Of a DNA stretch of 64,000 nt, positions 38,227 to 48,609 are shown one piece after another. The first letter of the stretch is position 1. The number at the start of each line of letters is the position of its first letter. The position numbers and the translations under genes were made by a program. Under the pieces are notes generated by a model that saw only the letters and a list, made by a program, of their open reading frames with translations, ran no database searches and was not told the origin of the DNA. Source of the DNA: Giardia muris (lineage: Eukaryota; Fornicata; Diplomonadida; Hexamitidae); assembly GCA_006247105.1 (NCBI GenBank), contig CM016928.1:930001-994000 (forward strand), read 5' to 3'.

Positions 38227-40097
38227 CACTTCCCCCTGCATCCGAACCACCAACCGAGGAAGCCCCCGAGGCCTCCCAGGACCAGCAGGACGGCGATGAC
38301 GATTCCCGCAATGGCGCCCCCCGAGAGCCCCGAAGAACTGGAGGGGGGAGGGGGGCAGGCATCGTTGGTGGGAGTGGAGCCGTCCCAGCAGAGGGTGCAC
38401 TTCCCATTTGGACAGGAGGTGCACCCACTGGGACAGGCCGTGCAGTCGGAGGGGCCGGTCACAGTAGAGTTGCTGTAGTACCCAAGGGCGCAGGAGCTGC
38501 AGGCGGTCGAGGAGGTGCAGGCCCCGCACTCCTTCGGACAGGCCGTGAAGGCCCCTGAGGATGCATCGAGGATGAAGGGGGCGTTGGTGGCGGGAGTAGT
38601 GCACTTCCCGTTGGAGGCCGCTGAGCAGAGGAGGCTTCCGACCGAGGTCCCGGGGGTCGAGGATGCAGGGTAGCAGCCGCCCTCGAAGAGGAAGTAGCTG
38701 TTGCTCCCAGTCGGATTCTTGCAGCTCCCGCACCTCGTGGCACTGGACGAGACGGGGTCGGTCCCGGCCTCGTTGAGGCAGATGTCGTTGGCGCCTGCCG
38801 CCCTCGTCGTCTTCTTGTTGACGGTGGCCAGGGGCGTGCAGGTCCCGTCAAATGGAACGAAGCCGGAAGGGCACTCCTTGCAGACGGTCGTGCTCCCGAC
38901 AAGAAGCTGGTTCTTCAGAGGGCAGATCTTGAGGTCCGCCGCCTTCTGGGGAGAGAAGCATCCGCCCTGATAGGCCAGGAAGCCGTTGAGGCAGGAGTCG
39001 CACCCGGAGCCAGGACCGCTCCTTGTGCAGACCTTCGTGTTCGCATCGACGCACTCTCCGTTGATCGGGTTCTTCCCAGTTGGACACCCGACACAGACGA
39101 GCCCCGAGCCGAGGCCGAGGTCGATGCAGCTCTCGCAGTTGTCGGGGCACTTGCTGCAGGCCGTGATGGAGAGGGAAGAGTTGTAGGTCGGGCCGAAGCC
39201 AGAGGCACAGAAGTCACAGGTGGCGGCATCGGTGGTGCAGGATCCGCAGTTCTGGAGGTCGCAGGCCGTGCAGGAGACAGGAGCGGTAGTTGAGTTGGGG
39301 TGGTAGCCGGGCATGCAGGCGGAGCATGTGGTGACGGTGGCATCCGTGCACGTCTTGCAGCCGGTCGAGCAGGGCGTGCAGGTTCCGTAGTTGTTGCTCC
39401 CATCTGCAGTGTAGAAGAAGCCCTCGGAGCACTTGTCAGTGTCACAGTTTTGATGGTTCGTGTCGGTGTCGCACTGATCGCACCCAGTGGGGCAAGTCCC
39501 ACAGGTTGCCGAGGTGCCCGACCCCGAAAGGAAGAAGGCGGGCCCGCACTTGGAGCAGGTGCCGTCAGCTTTCGCCTGGACGCAGTTGGGGACTGAACAG
39601 GAGTAGCAGTTGGCGTTGTTCGCATCTGGGAGGTAGCCCGAAGCGCAGACGTCGCACGTCCCGGTCCCAACAGCGTATCCAGTTGCGCACGTCTTGCAGG
39701 TGTTGGCCTGGCTCGCCTCGGTGCAGTGGTCGCAGCTCGTGCACTCGAAGCACTGGGTCATGGAGGTCGAGCTGTCGGGTTTGTAGCCCGAGGCGCAGGT
39801 GTTGCATTTACTGGCTGGAGTGTCATATCCAGTCTTGCAGGAGGCGCAGGTGTTGTCAGAACTCGCCGTGGCACAGTTGGTGCAAGCGGCGCAGGTGTAG
39901 CAGGCGGTTTTGTCTTCCTTGGGAAGGAAGCCGTCGTTGCAGGCGTCGCACCCCGAGTTGTCTGCATTGCACGTCTTGCAGTTGTTGATGGAACAAGTGT
40001 CGCTCCTGACTTTTCGAACCTCGTTGTCGCCGGGAAGAGGGGCCCTTACTTGGGCAGCGAGGACGGCATTCACCACGAGCAGGAGTGAAACGAACAT
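38226..40097 (-). CDS. VSP: Variant-specific surface protein (VSP), right copy
   Basis: 623 residues, the same protein as the left VSP: signal peptide, CXXC-rich ectodomain, membrane helix and CRGK tail. The two genes face each other tail-to-tail across about 8.3 kb of the inner arms and spacer. Complete identity at protein level means the pair adds no antigenic diversity at present; it could double the template for recombination or change the odds of expression. Confidence 0.95.
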   Translation of the reverse strand: MFVSLLLVVNAVLAAQVRAPLPGDNEVRKVRSDTCSINNCKTCNADNSGCDACNDGFLPKEDKTACYTCAACTNCATASSDNTCASCKTGYDTPASKCNTCASGYKPDSSTSMTQCFECTSCDHCTEASQANTCKTCATGYAVGTGTCDVCASGYLPDANNANCYSCSVPNCVQAKADGTCSKCGPAFFLSGSGTSATCGTCPTGCDQCDTDTNHQNCDTDKCSEGFFYTADGSNNYGTCTPCSTGCKTCTDATVTTCSACMPGYHPNSTTAPVSCTACDLQNCGSCTTDAATCDFCASGFGPTYNSSLSITACSKCPDNCESCIDLGLGSGLVCVGCPTGKNPINGECVDANTKVCTRSGPGSGCDSCLNGFLAYQGGCFSPQKAADLKICPLKNQLLVGSTTVCKECPSGFVPFDGTCTPLATVNKKTTRAAGANDICLNEAGTDPVSSSATRCGSCKNPTGSNSYFLFEGGCYPASSTPGTSVGSLLCSAASNGKCTTPATNAPFILDASSGAFTACPKECGACTSSTACSSCALGYYSNSTVTGPSDCTACPSGCTSCPNGKCTLCWDGSTPTNDACPPPPSSSSGLSGGAIAGIVIAVLLVLGGLGGFLGWWFGCRGK

Positions 40098-42187
40098 TCT
40101 ACCGGCAGAGGGTCGAAGCGGGGTTCCGGGCGTGCTGGTGCCGGACAGAGGGCTCAGAAGGACTGTCGGGATGTGGGAAGGAGTCGAGAGCGGGCCGTGG
40201 GAAGAGGCGTTCGAGGTCGTCCAGAGGGGTCACGGTATTGTCAAGGGGGAAGGGACATCCCGCAGGACGGGGCAGATCCGACTTGGGAATAGTCCGAAGG
40301 TCCATCCCCCGTCCTGGACTCACTCCCCCCGTGGATCTGGAGGACATCGGACGCCTTTGAGTTGAGGGGAGAGGCCGTTCTGCAGGCAGGTTCATGACCT
40401 CATGTGGCCGTCTGCCCTCACGAACAAGCCCGACCATGACAGGGTCCGGGGGTCCGCTTCGACGGGGAGCGTGTGATCGCATCCCTCGGCACTGGACAAC
40501 TCTATCAGCACCCCGGTTGTCCCGGCCCCACTTGTGCGAGTGCTACGTGGACCAGTCCAGGACCACGCCGGTGGACGAGGAGCACGGCTGATAGTTGAGA
40601 TGGCGTGCCGATCCCTGACAGGGGACTCGCAGCATCCGGAAGTCCTGAGCAGTCTCGCATGCCTCAAGACGCCTCTGGTGGGGGAACGTCCTGGGCATCG
40701 ATCCGCCTGGGGACTGCACAGGGAGGCAGTGTCCTTGGCGTACTCGGTCAGGACTGGACCGACGACGATGCTCAGACGAAGGCTCGGTCCTCGTCTTCGG
40801 GGCTGATGGTCCGGGACGTTGAGGGGCTCATATGCCACTGACTCCACTCTGAAGGACGGACTTCATCGCTTCCAGCCGGCCCAGAAGACCCCGTAGTTGC
40901 CCCGTTGCTCGTCTACCAGTCCGAAAGGAGACCGGTCGAAGGTTTCCTCAACGCTGTGCTTCCGTCCAGACACCTCACGCCTCTGAGGTCAACGGTCATC
41001 CCAGCTCGGATCGTGGGAGCCAGCAGGACGTCCTGGACCACAGAGAACCGAGGGGCAGGGGGGTTCCGAAGACGCCCAGGAAGTCCCATTGGGCGGCCAT
41101 GCAGTCCAACAAGAAGCGCCCAGCCGACACGATCCTCCGGGGCCGGCCTGGCCTACGACTTGCGGGCTCTTTGGTGGTCGGTTCCTGCAGCCTCCTCTGC
41201 GTACTGAGAAGTCAGAAGCGTCCTTCTGCTCCCCGATGGCTCGGCCCCAGGCCATGCAGATCTTTTGGCCTCTCTGTGACTACAAAGACGAGGAGGGAGA
41301 GACAAGGGAGGCCAAGAGGTCGCTTGTGGAGGACTTCCTCGTGCAACCCCGGGCCCAAGGGACTGCTCGACTGTCCTTACCTCCGGGGTATCGTACACCG
41401 GCCATCGAGAGGAGATGAGCCACGCCCGGGGCGGCTTCAGGTCGTGAGGAACAGATCCCGGCAGTTATGCTCCGCTCGAAGCCACAGGCAGGAGTCCTTC
41501 CGAGCGGTCGTGGCTCCCCCGGCTTCCAGCCGACGAGGAACGGCGTCAGACGTGCGTCCCACCGGGGCTCTCCGAAAGGGCGGTGCGTCGTTCCTTGACA
41601 GGTCGAGGGCCAGATCGATGCTCATGGTTCGGGCCTGCTCATCCAGGACGTCCCGGTCCGTCCTGGTTGTTCCTGGACACCTCAGGAGAACGGGATAATC
41701 ACACAGCTCCCCGGCCTGAGCCCACCAGCTGCTCGGGGAGGGGTCGATCGGACGGACTGCTACCACCAACGGACAATAGACGAGCCCCCACCATCCCCTC
41801 CCTCGGACATCCCGGAGCGAGTCTTCCCCTCTCCCTTCTCTGAGGAGGATGACCGAAGGGCTCCAAGCACATCGGCCTCCCCGTCGAAAGAGCCTCCAGC
41901 CCCCGGTCGACTGGAGGCATCTCCCGCCACCTCTCTGGCTGGGACACCCCCCACCGAACCAAGGAGCGGGGATCCTGTCTGTTGGCCCCCTCCCAGAGCC
42001 GGCCGTCAAGGGGAAGGTGTGATCGACCCCCAGGGGAAGCCTCCTGGACTCCCTGAGGCGTCTTCCCCGAAGGACTGGACGCCCACAACCCCTCCCTCTC
42101 CCAGTGGGGGCATGGGACGAGGGTGCTCCTCCTCAGCTATTCACACGTCCTTCGTCCGTCCTGGTGGAGCATGATCCCCAGGACTCG
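40098..42187. other. GC-rich intergenic stretch between VSP and pseudokinase (right)
   Basis: Mirror of 25961-28050. No recognisable gene on either strand. The 199-codon frame at 41099-41698 (plus) begins with ATG but has no domain or initiator. Confidence 0.4.
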
Positions 42188-44284
42188 TCACTGGTGCCTC
42201 TCCGCCTCCTCGAGGACCTCCCGTGCTGTCGGACGGTCTTCGGGGTCCTTCGAGAGCATCCGGGAGATGAGATCAGCGAGGTCTGAGGGACGGCCCTCGA
42301 GAGAAGGAGCGGGTGTCCCATTGAGGACAGCTGCTACGTTCTCGAACGGAAGGGCGTGGGTGCACATCTCATATCCCACCACCCCCAGGGCCCAGACGTC
42401 GACGGACTTGTCGTAGTTCTCTCCTCGGAGGATCTCGGGGGCCATGTAAGGCAGTGTCCCCACATATGTACTCATTCTAGAGGAGTCCCCGAGCACCTTT
42501 GCAACCTCGAAACCTCCCAGGACGCACCTACCGTCAGAAGAGAGGAGGATGTTCGCAGGCTTCAGGTCTCTGTGGACGATCCTATTTCCGTGGAGGTATG
42601 TAAGAGCAGCGGCCACCTCTCGGATCGTCTTCCAGACCTCCTGGTCGCTATATGAAGACCTGGCCTTCCTTCGTCTATCCATCTCCCCACGGAGGTCTCC
42701 ACAACAGAAATCCGTCACGAGCACAAAGAGGTCCTCGAGACTGTCCTCTCCTGTCTCAAGGCACCGGAGAACATTCGGATGGTCGAGGGAGGGGAGTATC
42801 TCCACCTCTCCGCGAAGCAGTTCTCGTTCCTTATCATTGTGTCCTCCAAGGCTAACAACCTTGACCGCCACGTTCCGGCCATTTCCATGGGCAGCATAGA
42901 CGGTCCCGAAGGCATCTCTTCCGAGCACAGCGGTCAAACGATACCCCGAGAGGCTCTCTGGGAGCCTCGGAAGCGTGGGTTGATTCAGAAGCACCCGTCG
43001 CATCTTCTCGCCTTCTGCGTGCTCGGCTGCCGTCCTGCCCTCCCCGTCCTTCAGGTCCCTCTCCAGAAGGAGGAGGCCGACGCACTCCTCGTGTCCTCTC
43101 CTCACTGCATGCATCAGGGCCGTCCACCCCCTCCCGTCCTGGAGGCGGGCCTCGAGGGGCCGGAGGAGGCGGACGACCTCGGTCTGTCCTCGGGAGGCGG
43201 CGTGCATCAGGGCCGTCATGCCTGAGGAGCCCCGCTTTCCTGCCTGGTCGAGGTGCCTTCGGAGTGTGTTGAGGTCTCCTCTGATGGCGGCTGGAATGAG
43301 GGACCCGTTCTTCAGTAGGGTATTTTCATTCTCGAGGGCGGGGTTCTGGGCCTTCTGGTCTGCGAGTGCTCTCTTGAAGGATTCGGGTTCTGTGTGAGAA
43401 CGGATGAGGTCTTCACTGGTCTTAGTGAGTTGTTTCTGAAGAGAGGAGACCTCCTGACTCACTTGGAATAGCTCCTTCCTTGCTTCCTCTATGACATTCT
43501 TGGATAAGGATAGATCCTTTTCGAGAAAATCATTCTCTACAGTGAACTCTCCATCAAATCCTCGTAGTCTAAGTAGTTTAGGCTTCGGTGGAGGAGAGAT
43601 GCATTCTGAGCCCTCGTTCTCGAGGAGTTCACGAACACGGGTGAAGTCGCCTCCCCAGGAACTGTTATTCGCATGCCACTTGGCTGTATAACCATTGGAA
43701 TCTTCTATTCCTTGCTCATAAGGGAGGAGAAGTTCAACTATTTCGGGGTGGCTGTGTTGGGCCGCAAGCATGAGAGCTGTTGTTCCGGGAGGATAGATAA
43801 CTGCACCATTAGGTGAGGCGATCTTCCATGTCTTCGTTGTTTGCTTCCCCGCCTCAGATAGAAGGAGTCGAACACATTTTGTGTGTCCGAGCAAAGCTGC
43901 CTTCATCAAGGCGGTCCAGCCATCATTATCCTGGATCCCGATCTCTTCCTCGAGGAGGGAGATGCAATCGGGATGGCCATTCATCGCGGCTAACATCAGC
44001 GCAGTCCGTCCGTCCTTGCTCTGCATTCCAACTTCCTTCTCGAGCAGAGGTGCACAATTGGTGTGATTTCTGTAGACGGCCTTCATCAGTGCAGTCCATC
44101 CCCAGCTATTCTGCGTTCCAATCTCTTCCTCAAGAAAGGGGATGCATTCGACGTGGCCGTTGAAGGCGGCTTTCATCAAGGCTGTTTCCCCACATCCATC
44201 CACTTTCGCCACCTCCCTGATGTTTTCCTTCAGAGTATTAAGGTCCCCTTTCCTGGCTGCCCTCATCAAAGCTGTAACAGGCAT
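42188..44284 (-). CDS. Ankyrin-repeat NEK-type pseudokinase (right copy)
   Basis: 698 residues from the ATG at 44284, with the same layout as the left copy: ankyrins, coiled coil, ankyrins, then a C-terminal kinase domain with HRDLKPAN but GFE in place of DFG. One protein difference was seen: near the C-terminus this copy has TAREVLEEAE where the left has TARDVLEEAE (C/G change at 42218 versus 25930). Both copies keep long open frames, which suggests they are still under selection or recently duplicated. Confidence 0.88.
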   Translation of the reverse strand: MPVTALMRAARKGDLNTLKENIREVAKVDGCGETALMKAAFNGHVECIPFLEEEIGTQNSWGWTALMKAVYRNHTNCAPLLEKEVGMQSKDGRTALMLAAMNGHPDCISLLEEEIGIQDNDGWTALMKAALLGHTKCVRLLLSEAGKQTTKTWKIASPNGAVIYPPGTTALMLAAQHSHPEIVELLLPYEQGIEDSNGYTAKWHANNSSWGGDFTRVRELLENEGSECISPPPKPKLLRLRGFDGEFTVENDFLEKDLSLSKNVIEEARKELFQVSQEVSSLQKQLTKTSEDLIRSHTEPESFKRALADQKAQNPALENENTLLKNGSLIPAAIRGDLNTLRRHLDQAGKRGSSGMTALMHAASRGQTEVVRLLRPLEARLQDGRGWTALMHAVRRGHEECVGLLLLERDLKDGEGRTAAEHAEGEKMRRVLLNQPTLPRLPESLSGYRLTAVLGRDAFGTVYAAHGNGRNVAVKVVSLGGHNDKERELLRGEVEILPSLDHPNVLRCLETGEDSLEDLFVLVTDFCCGDLRGEMDRRRKARSSYSDQEVWKTIREVAAALTYLHGNRIVHRDLKPANILLSSDGRCVLGGFEVAKVLGDSSRMSTYVGTLPYMAPEILRGENYDKSVDVWALGVVGYEMCTHALPFENVAAVLNGTPAPSLEGRPSDLADLISRMLSKDPEDRPTAREVLEEAERHQ

Positions 44285-45411
44285 TTCTTGATATCGAGTG
44301 TCCACTTTATTCTGTCTTCCATTTCCCAAATAGAGACTTCTCATCAATACTTCGGATGTCCTTAGCACACTTCTGGTTCTAGAGACTGAAGACCCACCTC
44401 ACCTTCTCAGACGGACCCACATGATCCCGATCTTCTTCCTCAGCATAGAATGGGAACCCACATATCCCACTATTTGGTGATCCTCCCAAGCCTGCGAAAC
44501 GGCCCGTTTACTCGGAAGATCTCTCATCACTGGAGCCCCCCGCACTCCGAGTGTTTGAGAAAGTCCTCCGTCATGCACTCCCCGTTGATAAGGACGCTCT
44601 CTGCGGGATCTTTGTGCTCCCGATCCTCAGGCCTTATCTGTCTTGCAATCGATGTCGAACTTCGCGCAAGTCCCCAGAGCCCCACAACTCTGCGGCTCCT
44701 GGTCCCCAACGTTCAGAAGGCAGCAGAAGTCCAGGATGGGCATCCAAGCTCTGTCTGTGCAATACAGAGAGCCCCTCCCCCTGATGTCACCTGGACGTGG
44801 TGAACTCCAACCATCGGATCGGAGCTGGGGACGTCCACAATCCAGAGGTACGCCCTTTATCCATGTCACTTGCTGACCGATGGGATATTGATGCCATCCA
44901 TCGATCCTTCGAATAGCCGGGACGACTGGGGGACATCTGGTGTGAGGAGGATATCTTCGAGCCAGAGATAGCCCGAAGATGTGGGGTTATCCTCTCTCAT
45001 TCAAGACGAGAGTAGCTAGACCACGAACTTCGAGACTCAAGCTGACTCCTGGAGACAAACTTAGTACCAGATCTTTGAGAGATAAAGAGTCGAGCGTTAT
45101 GAGTCTGGAAGAACTGTGAATCGTATATTCTGCTTTTCCGATGATGCCTTGCTGTGATGCAGGATAGACTCGAGAAAGTCTTAAAACTTGCACTTCGAGT
45201 ATCTCATATCTATTGGAAAATTTATCTGTCCTTCGCAGCAATGGTCTTGAGGAATACAGCCCTGGTAGAGGTCTTCGACGGTCAAGATAGCTAAAATTGT
45301 GAATAGCCACATAAACCCGCTTTTCGATATTTCACTATTCTCAAGGAAGAATCTGAAGAATAGCCAAGGTCCTGTTACGTCGTCGAAGAAATCAATTCAC
45401 GACTGAAAAAC
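44285..45411. other. Non-coding stretch upstream of pseudokinase (right)
   Basis: Mirror of 22737-23863. Short frames only, none with recognisable content. Confidence 0.4.
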
Positions 45412-45795
45412 ATGCTTGCTTCATTCTGCTTTCTGGCCTTTGTAGGAGCTTTAGGAGTTTCAGGGACTAATGGTAAATCCTGCAAAAGGAACGACTGCAG
45501 TGGTTACCGTGAAGAGCATGAGTCAGGGCACATCACTGATGATGATACCCACGGACCCGAAGATACAGAACTCAACAGCACCCAACTGACTCTTTACATT
45601 CTTTTGGGTGTTTCCCTTGCAGTAACAGTCATTGTCACAATTGTCGGAATCGTTACATGCGTCCGTCAGCGAAGGGCAGTCAAATGCGACTCGTGCAAGG
45701 CTGCTGCAGCTGCAGCGAAGGCAAAGAAGAAAGAGGGGAAGGGAACCGAAAAGAGGCGACTTCTTGCTGAGGATTCCAACATTGAAGAAGTCTAA
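45412..45795 (+). CDS. Small single-pass membrane protein (right copy)
   Basis: 127 residues, same protein as at 22353-22736: signal peptide, short acidic ectodomain, one membrane helix at about 58-82, Lys/Ala-rich tail ending in an acidic stretch. The ATG follows ctgaaaaac. It runs towards the 3' end of the 609-residue gene across about 1 kb of non-coding DNA. Confidence 0.7.
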   Translation: MLASFCFLAFVGALGVSGTNGKSCKRNDCSGYREEHESGHITDDDTHGPEDTELNSTQLTLYILLGVSLAVTVIVTIVGIVTCVRQRRAVKCDSCKAAAAAAKAKKKEGKGTEKRRLLAEDSNIEEV

Positions 45796-46771
45796 TGCCA
45801 TGTTGTGTAAAGCTCGGTTTGAATCGCCATTATATATCTCAGTAGTTCTGTCGAGATGAGTATGAACCCAAGAGTATGAGGAGAGGAGTGATTTCTTCTG
45901 CTACTACCGAGTCTGACAAATGCGCATCCTACAGACTTCCTAGGCCGTCTTTCCGAGTGCATACATCTACTTCATATTCACTGCCCGAAGGTGCTTCCCT
46001 CAGATATATGGCTTTCATGGAATAGTCAAGAGTCTGCTAGATGTGCACTCCTAGAGAGCTCTTCTCAGGCTTGGTCATCAGTGATACAACAGAGTGAGCT
46101 ACTTGACCATATCTGTCTTCATTCCCTACAGTCATTTCCCGAGTCTTTCTGCTGAGTTATCAAGCGTTGCATATAGGCAACGTCCTTCTATAGTTCATAT
46201 AAACGTCTGTGAAGATGTATAGGGGATACGTCTGGCTTTTCCGTAATAGATAGCTCGTTACATGCCTTCGACCAGAATCGAGAGCTTGGGCCTGCAATAA
46301 GAGCGTTATCTCATCAATATTTATTTGGTCGATCTGGATATCGATCAGAAATCCTCCTAGATAGCAACTCTCATCAGAGCATTCCTGTTTCCCGCCGCGT
46401 ATCACATGGTGTATTGTGAGACGCAAGTGTAGATTGTGAGTATGCGAAATCGAATGAGTATGGTCTTCTGGCCAAAGACATGATCCACATCACGTAATCT
46501 GACCTGGTTTTGACACTAACGTATTGGGGAAGAATGTCTTTCACTTCTGATAACAGAAAGTATGATATCACGGAAGACTTCTAAGCTATGATGAAAGTTG
46601 AGGCAGGAAGGTATATGACCTTCAATTCTTACTCTTGATGACGGTGTTAGGCCATATCTTTCGAGTACAACCCCCCTTTTGCTCCCTACTGCGTTGTGTC
46701 TCATTTGCGTCATCAAAAGGCATTCTAACAGCGACTCGACCATCTACCTTATGCGGGGACGGTCACGCAGT
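45796..46771. other. Non-coding stretch in right arm
   Basis: Mirror of 21377-22352. No tRNA or other gene recognised. It separates the small membrane-protein gene from the 3' end of the 609-residue gene. Confidence 0.5.
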
Positions 46772-48601
46772 TTACTGGCTTAGAAATCGCTCTGCAGGAC
46801 AACTGAAAGCCTGCGCTCGACGTGCACCTTCACGCGAGGCTCGCTTCATACGTGCAACATGTGTCGTGACACTATCGACGATTGCGCAAGCATTCGCCAG
46901 CGACCCATTCCCCATCCTGTCCAGCACCTGGAGCTTCTCCTCCGAATGAGGATAGTCTGTAAGCCCACGCCGTTGGACGTCCGGGTCACCCATGCATGCC
47001 TTCCCCAACTCGGCCGCAAGACGCTCGACGTCACCGTCGCTCCTTGGGAAGACAAGGACGTCACGTCCAGAGTTTGCGCCCTCACGCTCGCAAAGCTCCC
47101 GAAGATCGACGCCTTTCAACTGATTAAGACATCTTCGCATGGCTTCTTCAGCCTGTTCCTCACGTCCTTCTCTCTCGCGGTCAATCCCGGCGCGGATCTG
47201 CTCACGATGCCGTTGGCGAGCCTCAAGCCAATCTTCGGTCCGTTCTTCCATAGTATCCTGGCGTTGATAGTATTGCCGACCAGAGCTCTTGCTGAGCTCA
47301 AGAGATGGGCGAAATGTCATTTCCTCTAGCTCGCGATCTCGAAGCTCAGTGGCAAGCTTTTCGCGTCGCTCTCGGGCTCTCTCAACGAAGAGTGACATTC
47401 GTTGAAGAAGAGCATCTCCACTGAGATCGGTGCCCGCACCAAGCTGCGGCCGAATTCGACTCTCATATATCCGCGCACTGGTCCTGTTCATGGCGGGCTG
47501 ACGAGGTGAATCGTTATCCCGATAACCTTGTGAGGGAGTCATCGAGCTCCGATTGGTCATTGAGGCCAATCTCTCAAAGACGGTCTCTGTTGGCTGAGAA
47601 GACTTCGCTGAATCCCGATCTCGGGCTTGAAGCTGGGCAAGCTGGAAGTCCAGCTCTTCACCGTATCCTTCCAACTGGAATTGCTCGTCGAGATCATCTG
47701 TGATCGTGTCTCCACGTTGACGGCTCCGCGCACGCTCTGCAAGGGCGTCACGCCGCCGTGTCCAGCCCTTCGCATGCTCAATACGGCATTGCTGTCGGAT
47801 ACGAGTATCCGCCTCTGCAACTCGTCGCTCATGGCGCAACTGCTGCTCCCGAGACTCGTTATACAGGCGTTCATACACGGGGCTCCGAGGAGTATGGCTT
47901 GGCGAGCGAGGTGTACTCCATGAACGCCCACCAGTTGAAGAACGTGATCGAAGCTCCTCTGGGGAGCGCTTGGTACCCATGCTATAGAGCCGCTCATGTG
48001 CTGGCACATCACGCTCCAGAGCTGCAGCCATTGACGTGATCTCTGGATACCCAAAGCATTGGTCAGTCTCGATAATTCGTGCAAGATCATTAAGCGATAG
48101 ACCCCGCTCCTTGTTCTCGGCAGGGTCTCTCTGACGAGCCGATCGCCGACGAACCAACTCACGAGAGTGGGCATCCAGCTCGGGCTGAAAGGCAAGTTCT
48201 GCCTCCTCACGGATCTGCTCGAGCTCTGTAAGAACACGTCGCTTCGCCTGCACCTTCTCACGCCACTGCCGTTGGCGCTCAAAAAAGGGACTATCACGGC
48301 AGTATGACCCATTTGTCTCAAGTCGAGGTCGGAAAGTGCACTCCGCAAGTTCCTGACGTCTCCGCTCATCCTGAACCCTCTCCTTTTGCTCCTGTAGCCG
48401 TGAACGGGAGCGAAGGCCAGAAGAATAGAGGCGGTAGACGGTTTCAGCCTGCCGTTGGGCAGCAATCGCCTTATCCCGGGATGAAACCTGCGCTTGCAAA
48501 GTATGGGGAGTCAGGGTGTACTCAATGTCATCGAGCGGTAAGACCCGAGGCCGGCGGGGTCGCTGGGCCGTTGAGAGCGCCTCAGGGTCCGCCGCCGGCA
48601 T
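46772..48601 (-). CDS. Arg/Glu-rich cytoskeleton-like protein with TFRP motifs
   Basis: 609 residues from the ATG at 48601. The open frame continues to 48781, but that would overlap the upstream gene, whose TAA lies 8 bp before this ATG in an A-rich patch (taaaaaacacc). Highly charged and helical, with two copies of a TFRPxL-type motif (ECTFRPRLE, EMTFRPSLE) and a variant (LAFQPELD), plus recurring ERLY-like segments (HERLYSMG, YERLYNES, FERLASMT). Repeats of this type are common in flagellar and centriolar coiled-coil proteins of protists; the role is inferred from that. The right-arm boundary cuts this gene at 47033, so its last 86 codons are duplicated at 21115-21376. Confidence 0.8.
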   Translation of the reverse strand: MPAADPEALSTAQRPRRPRVLPLDDIEYTLTPHTLQAQVSSRDKAIAAQRQAETVYRLYSSGLRSRSRLQEQKERVQDERRRQELAECTFRPRLETNGSYCRDSPFFERQRQWREKVQAKRRVLTELEQIREEAELAFQPELDAHSRELVRRRSARQRDPAENKERGLSLNDLARIIETDQCFGYPEITSMAAALERDVPAHERLYSMGTKRSPEELRSRSSTGGRSWSTPRSPSHTPRSPVYERLYNESREQQLRHERRVAEADTRIRQQCRIEHAKGWTRRRDALAERARSRQRGDTITDDLDEQFQLEGYGEELDFQLAQLQARDRDSAKSSQPTETVFERLASMTNRSSMTPSQGYRDNDSPRQPAMNRTSARIYESRIRPQLGAGTDLSGDALLQRMSLFVERARERREKLATELRDRELEEMTFRPSLELSKSSGRQYYQRQDTMEERTEDWLEARQRHREQIRAGIDREREGREEQAEEAMRRCLNQLKGVDLRELCEREGANSGRDVLVFPRSDGDVERLAAELGKACMGDPDVQRRGLTDYPHSEEKLQVLDRMGNGSLANACAIVDSVTTHVARMKRASREGARRAQAFSCPAERFLSQ

Positions 48602-48609
48602 GGTGTTTT

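Larger units (their letters stand above)
35599..47033 (-). repeat. Right arm of the 11.4-kb inverted duplication
   Basis: Reverse-complement partner of 21115-32549, with the same length and gene order. The outer boundary at 47033 falls inside the coding region of the gene at 46772-48601, which is whole here. The right arm is therefore likely the original and the left arm the copy (inference). Confidence 0.95.

Noticed and set aside
40605..40841. Reverse-transcriptase-like text (GTAQGGSVLGVLG followed by DDD) in a plus frame of the right arm
   Set aside because: The resemblance to RT boxes is short, the spacing between the two motifs is wrong and the surrounding frame shows no other RT features. 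Giardia retroposon remnants remain possible, but this is not enough.
45805..45835. tRNA B-box-like string ggtttgaatcgcc after the small membrane-protein gene
   Set aside because: No matching A box, and no acceptor or anticodon stem can be folded around it.
21115..47033. The palindrome as a sequencing or assembly artefact
   Set aside because: The arms differ at several sites, the spacer is unique and the outer breakpoints join different single-copy genes. A hairpin-read artefact would give identical arms without this. It still needs read-level confirmation.
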